Below, one piece after another: positions 1-8,983 of a DNA stretch of 64,000 bases. A model generated the notes under the pieces. The model had not been told where the DNA came from and searched no databases. It worked only from the letters and a program-made list of their open reading frames with translations. Location: assembly GCA_965200685.1 (NCBI GenBank), contig OZ241379.1, positions 1,550,001-1,614,000 of the forward strand, in the 5' to 3' direction. This DNA is from Bin5 sp965200685. GTDB taxonomy: Bacteria > Chloroflexota > Anaerolineae > Caldilineales > Caldilineaceae. How positions within the stretch are numbered: the stretch's first letter is position 1; each line of letters opens with the position of its first letter. The position numbers were made by a program, and so were the translations under genes.

Positions 1-1312
1 ACGTTTTGTCCAAGCCTTCTAAGTACTCCTCAGCCGTGAGGTCACCCACCCATAGCTTTTCAATCTCCTCATAGATGTACGAACCGCTCTTAGGCGGCCA
101 GAAGGTCCAGGTTGTGTAACCGTAGCGGCCTTCATCGGAAGCCTGCGCGAATCGACTGAAGATCTCCGCCATACGTGCGTCGATATCGCCCAGCTCGTCA
201 ACACTGATGCGGATCGGACCCAAGGCCAAACGACATTGGGAGAAGAAGTTGGCCTGTACTTCAGGGGAGAAGTAATGGGTCAGGAACTCGGCCGCAGCTG
301 CGGGATGCTCCGCGTTTCGATTGATCGACATGGTGCCGCCAAGGCCGATGCTATAGAGCTCAGTGCCTGTGCTGGAAGGCATGGGCACCCAATCCCACTC
401 GTTGCCATGATCGGTCCCTTCGCCGAAGTACTCATCCTCACGGCCATAGAACCAAGTCCCTTCCATGTTCATGGCCGCCTCACCTTCAGCGAAAGTGGTG
501 CTGAACTGGGTAAAATCAGCCGCTAGGAAGTTCTCAACACTTCCCATCCAGTAACCCTTCTGCATCATATCATTGAGAATGTTGAGACTGGTTACGAAAT
601 CCGGGTCGGTCCAGGGGATTTCACCTTGCAGAGCCTGATAGACTTTTTCCGGGCCGGCTACTTTATTGACAAATTCGGTGAAATACCATTCATTACAGGC
701 CTGGCACTCGCCTGCTTGGCCAGCAAAGGGTATTATACCGGCCGCGTTGATCGTATCCGCTAGGGCGACCAGTTCTTCCATATCCGAGGGCGGTTCCCAG
801 CCATTCTCTTCAAAGAGGGTTTTGTTATAATAGAGAATGATAGTTTCCAGCTCTTGGGGCAAGCTATATAAATTGCCATCAATGCGGCCTAAGTCCAATG
901 CCCATGGGACGAACAGTTCATTCCAGCCGAACTGATCGACAAAATCATCTAGCGGCATCAACTGGTCGGCCAGAGCGAACTCAGCGACAAAGGATGGGCC
1001 GTGGGTCTGCACTAGGTCTGGGCCAGTTCCAGCGGCCAAGGCCGGACGTACTGCGTTGATCATATCTGCCTTTTTGTTGGCGATCACTTCAATGGTATCG
1101 CTCTGCTCATTGAAGCTGTTGACAGCCACCTCGATCACGCAGTCGGCGGTATCATTGGTACCCACCCACATGTTGACGATCTTCTTCTCCTCCATCACAG
1201 CATCATCGTCAGCGGTCATGGCCGCATCGGATGAAGGGGCGGCGGGGGCAGCACACGCGGATAGAATCAGACAGAGAACCAGAATGCTCCACAAAAGCAC
1301 ACGGCGCGACAT
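1..1312 (-). CDS. ABC transporter sugar-binding lipoprotein (family 1), 3' end beyond window
   Basis: Reading from an ATG at 1312 the frame stays open to the window edge (437 codons). The first 20 residues form a lipoprotein signal with lipobox LSAC, followed by an Ala/Ser/Asp-rich linker. The body has the hallmarks of extracellular solute-binding family 1 (carbohydrate uptake): an early segment on tracking agent motion (NMWVGTNDTADCVIEV), a stretch ending in GTGPDLVQTHG, and ETIILYYNKTLFEENGW. An AGGAGG site lies at 1319-1324, correctly spaced, which fixes the start. It would be anchored outside the membrane and hand a sugar or oligosaccharide to permeases. Those are presumably encoded left of the window. 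Family assignment is firm; the substrate cannot be read. Confidence 0.88.
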   Translation of the reverse strand, partial: MSRRVLLWSILVLCLILSACAAPAAPSSDAAMTADDDAVMEEKKIVNMWVGTNDTADCVIEVAVNSFNEQSDTIEVIANKKADMINAVRPALAAGTGPDLVQTHGPSFVAEFALADQLMPLDDFVDQFGWNELFVPWALDLGRIDGNLYSLPQELETIILYYNKTLFEENGWEPPSDMEELVALADTINAAGIIPFAGQAGECQACNEWYFTEFVNKVAGPEKVYQALQGEIPWTDPDFVTSLNILNDMMQKGYWMGSVENFLAADFTQFSTTFAEGEAAMNMEGTWFYGREDEYFGEGTDHGNEWDWVPMPSSTGTELYSIGLGGTMSINRNAEHPAAAAEFLTHYFSPEVQANFFSQCRLALGPIRISVDELGDIDARMAEIFSRFAQASDEGRYGYTTWTFWPPKSGSYIYEEIEKLWVGDLTAEEYLEGLDKT

Positions 1313-1530
1313 AACATTCCTCCTGTTCAATTGGATCGACATAGGTTGTCAGAGATGTATAAATTGCGCGCTACTGTGGCGCGCGACAGTGGAAACTGCA
1401 CATTGCCTCGGCATTCATCCGAAGTACCGAGCAAAATAAAGTATAAAGGAAAGGGGAAAATACGTCAAACTAATTGCCTAGGGACGCATGACGCATCATA
1501 CAGCACGTACCATGGCCGTGACCGACCACG

Positions 1531-1899
1531 CTATTCATCAACGATACGCCAATCTCCGGAAATTGTATTGTCGTCCTCATCCCAGATATCCCAAACATCA
1601 CGGTCTGGTTCCCCCACAGAGATGCGTCCAAGCCGAATTAGCGCACGTTGCACGGCCGCGTCTGGGGCCAGCTGTACAAATAGCCGGCTTGCCAAAACCA
1701 TAACCGCAATATCATCAAAGGGCATACCCGTCAGAAGATCGATAGGAGAAAGCCAATAGAACAGCGCGAACAGTGGCAAACTGAGTTTGAGCAGGGATGA
1801 TACCTTAGGATCTCTCATCAGTTGCCAAGTTACGGCAAGATCCCGTACAATATCTGTAATACGCCAGCCCCCGGGCGCAATTGATGGATTCTGGGCCAT
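1531..1899 (-). CDS. DUF1232 (YkvA-like) small membrane protein
   Basis: A 122-residue protein with one hydrophobic stretch around residues 37-60 carrying LSPIDLLTGMPFDDIAVM. This matches the DUF1232 core (a hydrophobic helix, then P-D-L-I-P-hxGhhDD). The acidic C-terminus is rich in Asp and Trp. The ATG at 1899 follows GGAGG by 8 bases. The gene is transcribed toward the partial sugar-binding gene but separated from it by 218 bases, so it is probably independent. The molecular function of DUF1232 is not established; a membrane-associated role is likely. Family call is fairly sure. Confidence 0.75.
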   Translation of the reverse strand: MAQNPSIAPGGWRITDIVRDLAVTWQLMRDPKVSSLLKLSLPLFALFYWLSPIDLLTGMPFDDIAVMVLASRLFVQLAPDAAVQRALIRLGRISVGEPDRDVWDIWDEDDNTISGDWRIVDE

Positions 1900-2057
1900 T
1901 TCAATAGACCTCCAGTCATTGGTAGCTCACATCGCAGTGGCAGTACCTGTGGCCACTAGGATTGTACCGTACTCAATATTGTCTCACACTGTTGCCCTAT
2001 CGGGCAAGGCCGCAAGGCGAGCGAGTGACCGCTTTTCTCTCCTCGCAGGATGTATCC

Positions 2058-3620
2058 ATGCCGAATACCAGCCAGATGCTCGCCGAATATCCAGAAATTC
2101 TTCTGCAAGTGATTGCAGAACTGCGGGGTGCCTTTCTGGATATGTCACAGAACAAACGGGAGGAGATCGAGCTCCTGAGTGGGCAGATTAGCGACCCTAC
2201 ATCTGTGTTGATCGCCCTTCAGGAACTCAGCGATTTCCACCCTCAAGCCAAGCCGGCCCTGGACCTCCTGCTAGCGGAGGGCGGGGAGCTGCGGGAAGCT
2301 CTGTTCAGCCGAGAATTCGGCAGCATCCGTCAGATGGGGCCAGCCAAACTGGAACGGGAACAACCTTGGCACGCGCCGGAAAGCGTGGCCGAGCTGCTGT
2401 ACTACTATGGCTTGATCGGGCGTGGGTTCAAAGGTGTAGGCCCAAATGCCCATACCATTGTATATATCCCCAGTGACGTTCTCCCCTGGCTGCCGAAGCC
2501 GACCACAACCACAGAGGCGGAAGGGTTGCCTGTGCTCCCAGTGCCGCCCCCGCCGGCTGCCCGTATGCTCCCATCGGAAGATGCCTTCCTAGAAGACGCC
2601 GGCACATTGTTGGGATTTCTGCACACCCAAGGGTTGCGCCTGCAGGCCAATGGTACCCCGCATCCAGAGGACATCAGCCAGCTCAAAAATCGTCTACAAA
2701 CAGCCAATGGATTTGTGTCCCCCTCGGTTCCCCCGCCTGCTGCTACCATGGCCAATACCCGCCTAGCATTGCTCCTACATCTGGCGAACCGGTTGGGATG
2801 GTTGCGGCGGGCCAACGACGAGCAAGTACGCTTGACCGGCAACCGGGTCTATGCTTTTTTGGAACAGACCCGCCCAGAGCAACGCTTTACTCTCTGGGAT
2901 GCTTGGCACACCTCCCCCGATTGGAACGATCTGTGCCGCATTTCCAGCCTCGATTGTTCCGGTGGTGATTGGCGCAACGACCCACGTCAGACCAGAGATG
3001 CGGTTCTGCAACTCCTAGGCCGGCTACAGCCTGGCTCGTGGTATAGCCAAGCGGATGTCATCAACGCCATCAAAGACACGCTCCCCGATTTTCAGCGACC
3101 CAGCGGCGACTACGATAGTTGGTACATACGTGACGCCAATACGCAGGAATTCTTGCGAGGTTTCGCGCATTGGGAACGGGTAGAGGGCGCGTTGTTGCGC
3201 TTTCTCCTCAATGGGCCTTTATATTGGCTCTTGGTGATGGATCTGGCTGAGCCTTCGGCCGGGGACGACCTGCTGCTTTCACTCAGCAGTTGGGGCGCGC
3301 GCTGGCTAGGGCACGATAGCTCTCTGCCGGATGAAACACCTCGTCGCTCCTTTACTGTTGAAGATGATTTTACAGTGCGGCTGCCTCTCGGCACGCCGTT
3401 GATGGATCGTTTTCGCGTGGAGCGCTTTAGCGGCTGGCAAGCCAGCTATCCTCAATTCATCTACCAGATCAACCGTCGCAGCCTGCAAAGGGCCGCGGAC
3501 GAAGGCGTGCAAGCGGAGCGCATTCTCGCATTTCTCAAAAGCCGGACCCGTCAGTTGCCGGATCGCGTCACGGCCGGGCTACAACGTTTCGGCGAAGTGA
3601 GCGCCGCAACAGATACCTGA
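2058..3620 (+). CDS. Hypothetical protein with helicase-associated (XPB/Ssl2-like) features
   Basis: About 520 residues, no signal peptide or membrane segment. The first half is helical and includes a Pro-rich linker near residues 155-170. The second half contains a winged-helix-like region (PGSWYSQADVINAIKD, then a Trp/Tyr-rich segment) and ends in a charged helix (ILAFLKSRTRQLPDRVTAG). That ending recalls the helicase_C_3/XPB-like accessory proteins common in Chloroflexota and actinobacteria. No Walker motifs are seen, so it is not itself a helicase. I chose the ATG at 2058, behind an AGGA; the frame extends upstream to 1962 without a convincing ribosome site. The gene stands alone. Role unknown, perhaps DNA binding. 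Confidence 0.6.
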   Translation: MPNTSQMLAEYPEILLQVIAELRGAFLDMSQNKREEIELLSGQISDPTSVLIALQELSDFHPQAKPALDLLLAEGGELREALFSREFGSIRQMGPAKLEREQPWHAPESVAELLYYYGLIGRGFKGVGPNAHTIVYIPSDVLPWLPKPTTTTEAEGLPVLPVPPPPAARMLPSEDAFLEDAGTLLGFLHTQGLRLQANGTPHPEDISQLKNRLQTANGFVSPSVPPPAATMANTRLALLLHLANRLGWLRRANDEQVRLTGNRVYAFLEQTRPEQRFTLWDAWHTSPDWNDLCRISSLDCSGGDWRNDPRQTRDAVLQLLGRLQPGSWYSQADVINAIKDTLPDFQRPSGDYDSWYIRDANTQEFLRGFAHWERVEGALLRFLLNGPLYWLLVMDLAEPSAGDDLLLSLSSWGARWLGHDSSLPDETPRRSFTVEDDFTVRLPLGTPLMDRFRVERFSGWQASYPQFIYQINRRSLQRAADEGVQAERILAFLKSRTRQLPDRVTAGLQRFGEVSAATDT

Positions 3621-3664
3621 TTTTCCTTACATGATCTGTCATCTTTCGCAATGATAATTTCGCA

Positions 3665-3694
3665 TTGACATGCATCGGCCAAAGATGATAAGAT
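3665..3694 (+). promoter_or_regulatory. Sigma-70-type promoter for the peptide ABC operon
   Basis: A perfect TTGACA at 3665-3670 is followed after 18 bases by TAAGAT at 3689-3694. It sits 59 bases before the ATG of the binding-protein gene. The AT-rich stretch just upstream (AATGATAATTTCG) fits an intergenic regulatory region. Inferred from sequence only. Confidence 0.55.
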
Positions 3695-3752
3695 TTAGAG
3701 TAGTTCTTCACCAAACATACGTATCCAGAAACCCATTTGAAAGGAGAAGCTC

Positions 3753-5552
3753 ATGACAGGAAGGTACAGTTCTATATCTTGGATCGCCCTCTTGGTGGTG
3801 TTGGCCTTTGTGTTGGCAGCATGTCCGACCGCCCAGCCGGCCATGCCAGCCTCCGATGGCGATGAGGCAGCCTCTGCCGAGTCTAGTGCCGCAGAAGCCA
3901 TGCCGGCCGCAGAGACAGCAGCCGATGAAGAGAAAGTGCTGACGATCCTCTACTGGCAGGCCGCCTCTTTGCCCGGCCCCTATCTGTCCGGCGGTACGAA
4001 AGATCAAGATGCCGGCGCGATCACCCTCGAACCTCTGGCCAATTACGACCCCGATGGTGTCATGGTGCCAAAGCTCGCTGTCGAAATCCCAACGATTGAG
4101 AATGGCGGCGTTGCCGAAGACCTGATGTCGATCACATGGACTCTCAGGGAGGGCCTGCTGTGGTCGGATGGCAGCGACGTGACGGCTGAGGATGTGGTAT
4201 TCACCTGGCAATATTGCACCCATGAGGAGACAGGCTGCACATCAAGCGAGGCATTTTTGGGCATCACCTCCGTGGAAGCCCTTGACGACCTGACGATCCA
4301 AATCACCTTTGATGCACCGACACCTTATCCGTACAACGCGTTCGTCGGCGCGGGTACGCCGATCATCAGCAGCGCACAATTTGCTGACTGTGTCGGAGCA
4401 ACTGCCCAGACCTGTAATGAGCAGAACACAGGCCCGCTGGGCACCGGCCCCTACCGTATCACCGATTTTAAGGTGAACGATGTGGTCGTCTATGAACGCA
4501 ACCCCTTCTATCACGGGGATACACCTTACTTTGACCAAGTGATCTTCAAAGGCGGCGGCGATGCTGCGTCCGCGGCCCGTGCAGTGCTGGAGACCGGAGA
4601 AGCCGATTACGCTTGGAATCTACAGGTGGAGCCGGATATCCTACGCGAGATGGAAGAGGCCGGACTCGGCAAAGTGATCTCTGCGTTCGGTGGCAATGTT
4701 GAGCGCATCTTAGTCAATCAGACAAATCCGGACTCTACCCTAGGCGACAACCGCTCTGAGTATATGGATGGTTCCAATTCCCATCCATTCCTGACATTTA
4801 CACCGATTCCCCAGGCCATGTCTATGGCTATCAATCGCGGCCTCATCGCAGAGCAGCTCTACGGCTTTGCCGGCAAGCCCATCTGTAATGTGATCCCCGC
4901 CCCTTCCCATTATGCTTCAACAGCCAATGATAGCTGTCTGACCCAGGACATCGACGCTGCCAACGCCCTGCTGGACGAGAACGGCGTCCTTGATACAGAT
5001 GGTGACGGCATCCGGGAATACAATGGCATGCCGCTGCAGGTCTCTTACCAGACCTCCACCAACTCTGTTCGGCAGAAGACCCAAGCCCTCATTCGCCAAT
5101 GGTGGAGCCAGATAGGCATTGAGACTGAATTGATCAACCATGATGCCGGCGTCTTCTTCGGCGGCGACCCCAATAGCCCGGACACGTATCAGAAGTTCTA
5201 CACAGATATACAGATGTACACGACCGGACCCAGCATTGACCCACAGCAGCATCTGTCGAATTGGGTCTGCAGCCAGATCCCCATGCGGGAGAACATCTGG
5301 GCCGGCGGGAACATATTCCGCGGCTGTAGCGAAGAGTACGATGAGCTATTTGCCCAACTGACTCAAACGCCGGTCGGGCCGGATCGAGAGGCATTGGTGA
5401 AACAGCTCAATGATATCAACGTACAGAATTTCTACCAGATTCCTCTGGTGAACCGGGGTCGGGTTTCCGCGCAGGCGAATACCCTGAACGGGATCCAGCT
5501 CAGTGGTGGTTGGGATAGTGAGCTGTGGAATATTGCCGAGTGGCACCGTTAA
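3753..5552 (+). CDS. Peptide/oligopeptide ABC transporter substrate-binding lipoprotein (SBP family 5)
   Basis: A 599-residue exported lipoprotein: hydrophobic signal with lipobox LAAC near residue 24, then a Glu/Ala-rich linker to about residue 55. The rest is a family 5 solute-binding protein. It includes WTLREGLLWSDGSDVTAEDVVFTW (family signature region), GTGPYRITDFKVNDVVVYERNP and a late segment ending DSELWNIAEWHR. GAAAGGAG precedes the ATG by 7 bases. The two following genes are the matching permeases, so this gene provides the extracellular receptor for uptake of peptides or similar compounds. The ligand is not known. The 16-bp inverted repeat just downstream may separate its expression from that of the permeases. 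Confidence 0.92.
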   Translation: MTGRYSSISWIALLVVLAFVLAACPTAQPAMPASDGDEAASAESSAAEAMPAAETAADEEKVLTILYWQAASLPGPYLSGGTKDQDAGAITLEPLANYDPDGVMVPKLAVEIPTIENGGVAEDLMSITWTLREGLLWSDGSDVTAEDVVFTWQYCTHEETGCTSSEAFLGITSVEALDDLTIQITFDAPTPYPYNAFVGAGTPIISSAQFADCVGATAQTCNEQNTGPLGTGPYRITDFKVNDVVVYERNPFYHGDTPYFDQVIFKGGGDAASAARAVLETGEADYAWNLQVEPDILREMEEAGLGKVISAFGGNVERILVNQTNPDSTLGDNRSEYMDGSNSHPFLTFTPIPQAMSMAINRGLIAEQLYGFAGKPICNVIPAPSHYASTANDSCLTQDIDAANALLDENGVLDTDGDGIREYNGMPLQVSYQTSTNSVRQKTQALIRQWWSQIGIETELINHDAGVFFGGDPNSPDTYQKFYTDIQMYTTGPSIDPQQHLSNWVCSQIPMRENIWAGGNIFRGCSEEYDELFAQLTQTPVGPDREALVKQLNDINVQNFYQIPLVNRGRVSAQANTLNGIQLSGGWDSELWNIAEWHR

Positions 5553-5562
5553 ATAGAACTGC

Positions 5563-5600
5563 AGTGATTCGTGGTGAGAAGAAACTCACCACGAATCACT
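5563..5600. repeat. Perfect 16-bp inverted repeat between binding protein and permease
   Basis: Arm 5563-5578 (AGTGATTCGTGGTGAG) is the exact reverse complement of 5585-5600, with a 6-base loop. The element starts 10 bases after the stop of the binding-protein gene and is not followed by a T-run. It therefore looks like an mRNA-stabilising or translational barrier hairpin rather than a rho-independent terminator. Related sequence recurs at 15059-15082 and 49863-49925. Confidence 0.85.
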
Positions 5601-5645
5601 CGCCCTAGTGTTAGGCAGTACACAATTCATGAGAGTTCTCGTACC

Positions 5646-6662
5646 GTGGGTCAATATCTTGTTCGCCGGGTTCTGACGACCATTCCAACCCTCCTCGCCA
5701 TCAGTTTCGTAATCTTTATCGTACTTGACCTCGCGCCCGGTGATCCGACGAGTGCTCTGCCGGAGACCATTCGCCCGGAGATCCGCCAGCAGATCCGCAA
5801 AGCCATGGGCCTAGATGCACCCCTGCACGTCAAATACGCGCTGTGGTTGCGTCAGTTTTTCATTAACGAGCCACTTGCTCTGCTGGAGCAGGCGTTCGGT
5901 CTGCAGATCGGCGATTCGGAAAACCGGCTACGGGTGACATCCTGGGGAAGTCGCGGCACCCCGGTCATGGATATAATTTTGGAGCGTGTGCCACAGACGC
6001 TGTGGGTGGTGGGGATGGCGTATGTGGTCGCGATTGTGATCGCGATCCCCGTGGGCGTCCTCTCTGCAGTCCGTCAGTACTCCATCTTTGATCAGGTGGG
6101 GACTTTCCTGTCCCTCATCGGCTATTCGATCCCGACATTTTTCACCGGTCTTTTAATGATTTTATTGTTTAGCGTGAACCTGAAGTGGTTTCCGATGATC
6201 TACGATACCAATCTCAAAATTGTAGATTGGGACAGCTTTGTCCAGCAGATCAAACAGAGCATTATGCCTGTGGCTGTCCTTGGGTTCTTTCAAGCAGCCG
6301 CCTTGGCCCGCTTTACACGCTCATCAATGCTAGACAACATCCCAATGGACTATGTACGCACGGCCACGGCCAAAGGGTTCCGAGAACAATACGTGGTCAT
6401 CCGACATATCTTACGCAACAGCCTGATTCCCGTTGTCACACTGATCGCGCTGGGCATTCCTACCATTTTCAGCGGGGCAATCATCACCGAACAGATCTTT
6501 CGGGTGAACGGTCTGGGTGCTCTTCTTATCGGGGCAATTCAGATCAATGACATTCCATTGGTGCAGACGGTCACATTTATCTTTGCCTTTTTGATCGTTG
6601 TCTTCAATCTGGTCGCCGATGCCATCTATGGCGTACTCGACCCGCGTATTCGCTACAATTAG
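5646..6662 (+). CDS. Peptide ABC transporter permease (OppB/DppB-like)
   Basis: A 338-residue inner-membrane permease. The N-terminus GQYLVRRVLTTIPTLLAISF is the classical OppB/DppB opening, with six predicted membrane helices overall. The EAA loop, which contacts the ATPase, reads DYVRTATAKGFREQYVVIRHILRNSLIP. The end (DAIYGVLDPRIRYN) is typical of the family. I prefer GTG at 5646; the frame also reads from a GTG at 5571, but that lies inside the inverted repeat and would add a 25-residue tail absent from the family. It works with the preceding receptor and the next permease; no ATPase gene follows. Confidence 0.92.
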   Translation: MGQYLVRRVLTTIPTLLAISFVIFIVLDLAPGDPTSALPETIRPEIRQQIRKAMGLDAPLHVKYALWLRQFFINEPLALLEQAFGLQIGDSENRLRVTSWGSRGTPVMDIILERVPQTLWVVGMAYVVAIVIAIPVGVLSAVRQYSIFDQVGTFLSLIGYSIPTFFTGLLMILLFSVNLKWFPMIYDTNLKIVDWDSFVQQIKQSIMPVAVLGFFQAAALARFTRSSMLDNIPMDYVRTATAKGFREQYVVIRHILRNSLIPVVTLIALGIPTIFSGAIITEQIFRVNGLGALLIGAIQINDIPLVQTVTFIFAFLIVVFNLVADAIYGVLDPRIRYN

Positions 6663-6665
6663 CAT

Positions 6666-7604
6666 ATGGCCATCCATACGGAAACAGCGCACCTAGACGT
6701 TGAACTGCCCCAACGCCAGCATCGCACTCTGTGGGGCGATGTGTGGCAGCGTTTCCGCCGCCATACACTGGCGATCCTCGGTGTCGTGGTGCTGTTTTTA
6801 CTGACTCTCGGCATTCTCGTTGGCCCGCTCGTCTATACAGTGGACCCAGAGTACAGCTTTATCGTTGATGACATCGACTCGATCAACCAACCCCCCTCTT
6901 TAGAATATCGACTCGGCACAGATGATCTGGGACGGGATACCTTGGCCCGCAATCTCTTCGGCGGACGCATATCAATTGCAGTCGGCGTCGTTGCCATGCT
7001 TGTGGCCATCACATTCGGCACTCTCATCGGTATCTTATCCGGTTACTTTCGCCGGCTGGATAATCCCCTCATGCGGTTCACGGATCTGATGCTGGCTTTG
7101 CCCAGCCTTCCGCTACTTCTCGTGATCATTATGCTGTTCCGAGACGCTCTGAAGACCTTACTCGGCCCCGAACTCGGTATCTTTCTTCTGGTTGTAGTGG
7201 TTATCGGCATTTTGGGATGGATGCCAACGGCCCGGGTCGTGCGAGGATCTGTACTATCCGTCAAAGAAAAAGAGTTCGTCGAAGCTGCGGTCAGCGTGGG
7301 GACTTGGGAGCATTTGATTCTGTTGCGACACATTTTGCCCAATGTTCTCAGCCCCATTATTGTCTCGGCAACCCTAGGGGTGGCATCAGCGATTCTGACA
7401 GAATCCGCCTTATCCTTCCTTGGGCTGGGCTTTCCTTCCAATGTCCCTACCTGGGGCCGGTTGCTTTTTGAAAACAAAGATTTTATCACGCAAAATCCTT
7501 GGTTGGTCATTTGGCCCGGCCTGTTCATCTCCCTGACGATTCTCAGCATCAACTTCATCGGTGACGGCCTACGGGATGCCCTCGACCCCCGCCAACGTAG
7601 GTAG
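6666..7604 (+). CDS. Peptide ABC transporter permease (OppC/DppC-like)
   Basis: A 312-residue permease beginning three bases after the previous stop, so surely co-transcribed. The N-terminal block includes WQRFRRHTLAILGVVVL and, after a periplasmic loop, LGTDDLGRDTLARNLFGGR, the invariant OppC signature. The EAA loop is VKEKEFVEAAVSVGTWEHLILLRHILPN, and the protein ends DGLRDALDPRQRR as usual for the family. Five to six membrane helices are expected. With OppB it forms the channel for peptides delivered by the 3753-5552 receptor. The OppD/OppF ATPases are missing here and must come from elsewhere, since the next gene is a methyltransferase. Confidence 0.93.
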   Translation: MAIHTETAHLDVELPQRQHRTLWGDVWQRFRRHTLAILGVVVLFLLTLGILVGPLVYTVDPEYSFIVDDIDSINQPPSLEYRLGTDDLGRDTLARNLFGGRISIAVGVVAMLVAITFGTLIGILSGYFRRLDNPLMRFTDLMLALPSLPLLLVIIMLFRDALKTLLGPELGIFLLVVVVIGILGWMPTARVVRGSVLSVKEKEFVEAAVSVGTWEHLILLRHILPNVLSPIIVSATLGVASAILTESALSFLGLGFPSNVPTWGRLLFENKDFITQNPWLVIWPGLFISLTILSINFIGDGLRDALDPRQRR

Positions 7605-7623
7605 AACTCTTCCTACCAAGAGT

Positions 7624-8406
7624 ATGACAAAAATGGGTGAGAAAAAGTACCGTAAGACTCTGGAGCAGGATAGGGCATCGGCATTGGGCAGTAGCATCCA
7701 TATTTCTTGTGCTGATTATCAAGACTTCATGAGTGAGCTACCACCCGGTAGCATTGATCTCATCTTAACCGACCCGCCCTACAACATCAGCAGGGAGACA
7801 GGTTTTGCAAATGTAGGGACGAAGGGCATCGAACGCTTTGCCGTATCTATGAACTTCGGTGAATGGGACCACAGCCCTATTGACCTTTCCGCGCTGGCCA
7901 AGCTCTCATACCGTGCCTTGCGGAAGGGTGGAACGCTGGTCGTGTTCTATGACCTATGGGAGTTGACCACCCTAAGGAACTCGCTGCAGGAGGCGAGGTT
8001 CAAGATGCTACGACTCATTGAATGGCGCAAGACCAACCCTGTGCCTCTCAATGCAAGCCGTACATATCTGTCTAACAGCCGAGAAGTTGCAGTCTGTGCT
8101 GTCAAGGTTGGGAAACCAACCTTTAACAATTACTATCACTCAGGAGACTACGATACGGCCCTAGAAGATTATTCGTTACCGATACCGCGTCATAATGGTA
8201 GGCGGATTCACCCTACGCAGAAACCGGATGAATTGTTCCGGCAAATCATCAAGACGCATGCGAATCCCGGTGATATAGTCGTTGACCCGTTCTTGGGTGG
8301 GGGTACGACAGCCGTAGCTGCCTATGAGGAAGGGATGCGATTTAGCGGCTGTGACATTAGTCCTGCATATGTTGAGGCTTCAAGGAGACGGTTCAATGGC
8401 GAATGA
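7624..8406 (+). CDS. DNA methyltransferase, N6-adenine/N4-cytosine (DPPY, beta class)
   Basis: About 260 residues. The N-terminal third carries the catalytic motif DLILTDPPYNIS and the C-terminus carries DPFLGGGTTAVAAYEEG (SAM-binding motif I), with HPTQKP before it. This catalytic-first order defines the beta-class amino-methyltransferases. The ATG at 7624 is preferred because translation from 7561 would run 44 bases into the permease gene. No good ribosome site is visible for either. It probably modifies a short palindromic site. It overlaps by 11 bases the start of a small ORF that may be the remains of a cognate endonuclease. Its position after a transporter operon, not in a typical cluster, suggests a transferred cassette. 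Confidence 0.85.
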   Translation: MTKMGEKKYRKTLEQDRASALGSSIHISCADYQDFMSELPPGSIDLILTDPPYNISRETGFANVGTKGIERFAVSMNFGEWDHSPIDLSALAKLSYRALRKGGTLVVFYDLWELTTLRNSLQEARFKMLRLIEWRKTNPVPLNASRTYLSNSREVAVCAVKVGKPTFNNYYHSGDYDTALEDYSLPIPRHNGRRIHPTQKPDELFRQIIKTHANPGDIVVDPFLGGGTTAVAAYEEGMRFSGCDISPAYVEASRRRFNGE

Positions 8407-8533
8407 CTGGAAACCGCGGCCAGGTTCCCAGGCCGAGTTGTTCCTGCGGTTGGCCGCACCAGATAGTAATGGATACTCACGCGCAGTACACTATCAATCC
8501 CGCTTACTTCAGACGACTCGTCACCCGTCCTAG
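8396..8533 (+). pseudogene. Probable remnant of the cognate restriction endonuclease (N-terminal 45 residues)
   Basis: An ATG at 8396 sits inside the end of the methyltransferase gene, 7 bases after an AAGGAG site, a classic translational coupling for a restriction-modification pair. The product is only 45 residues (MANDWKPRPGSQAELFLRLA and on), rich in Arg, and stops at 8533 where the oppositely oriented sodX gene already begins. The strong start and the context suggest the rest of an endonuclease gene was lost. I cannot recognise the endonuclease family from 45 residues; a genuine small protein is the alternative. Confidence 0.45.
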
Positions 8534-8911
8534 CACTAGATTGCCCGCAACTGGCCCAAACACGCGACTATCCGAGGCTCCGGGGGCCGCATGATTATCG
8601 CTGGACAGCACCAAGAGCAGCGTCTCGCCTCGCTTTTCAAGCAAGCGGCCATCTCCCCAATTTGAGGGCCGCTCCAGCACTGTTGCCACCCGCTTGACGA
8701 TCCACAGGTCCGCGCGGCGGGGATGCCGCGCCACAATGATATCGTCCTCCTGCGGTGGGGTCGTGCGATAGGCATGGGGATCCAACAACACAACAGACCT
8801 AGCAGACAGTGTCGGCTCCATGGACGCTCCGCTCACCAAGAAGAGTCGTCGTCTGCGTATGAGCCATAGGGCCATCTCTCGCCAGCCACTTCGAGGTAGC
8901 TCCGCTGCCAT
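8504..8911 (-). CDS. sodX: Nickel-type superoxide dismutase maturation protease (S26-like)
   Basis: A 135-residue S26 signal-peptidase relative. It has the Ser nucleophile in SGASMEPTL (Ser about residue 30) and the general-base Lys in LWIVKRVATVLE (about residue 73), followed by the box-E-like SSDNHAAPGASDSRVFGPV. These are the SodX/Lep signatures. It lies immediately downstream of sodN, so it most likely removes the leader of the Ni-SOD precursor to expose the metal-binding His1. An internal Met at residue 13 could be the real start. The gene overlaps the tail of the endonuclease stub by 30 bases. Function is assigned by motif plus neighbour. Confidence 0.85.
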   Translation of the reverse strand: MAAELPRSGWREMALWLIRRRRLFLVSGASMEPTLSARSVVLLDPHAYRTTPPQEDDIIVARHPRRADLWIVKRVATVLERPSNWGDGRLLEKRGETLLLVLSSDNHAAPGASDSRVFGPVAGNLVLGRVTSRLK

Positions 8912-8939
8912 ATCTCACAGGCGCTCGCAATGTATGATC

Positions 8940-8974
8940 AAAAAAACGACCGAACCCTCTCATGAGTCCGGTCG
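8940..8974 (-). terminator. Putative rho-independent terminator between sodN and sodX
   Basis: On the minus strand a short GC-rich hairpin (CGACCG..CGGTCG arms) is followed by seven T residues (8940-8946). It lies in the 142-base gap after sodN and would let sodN transcripts outnumber sodX read-through. Confidence 0.45.
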
Positions 8975-8983
8975 CCCCATTCC

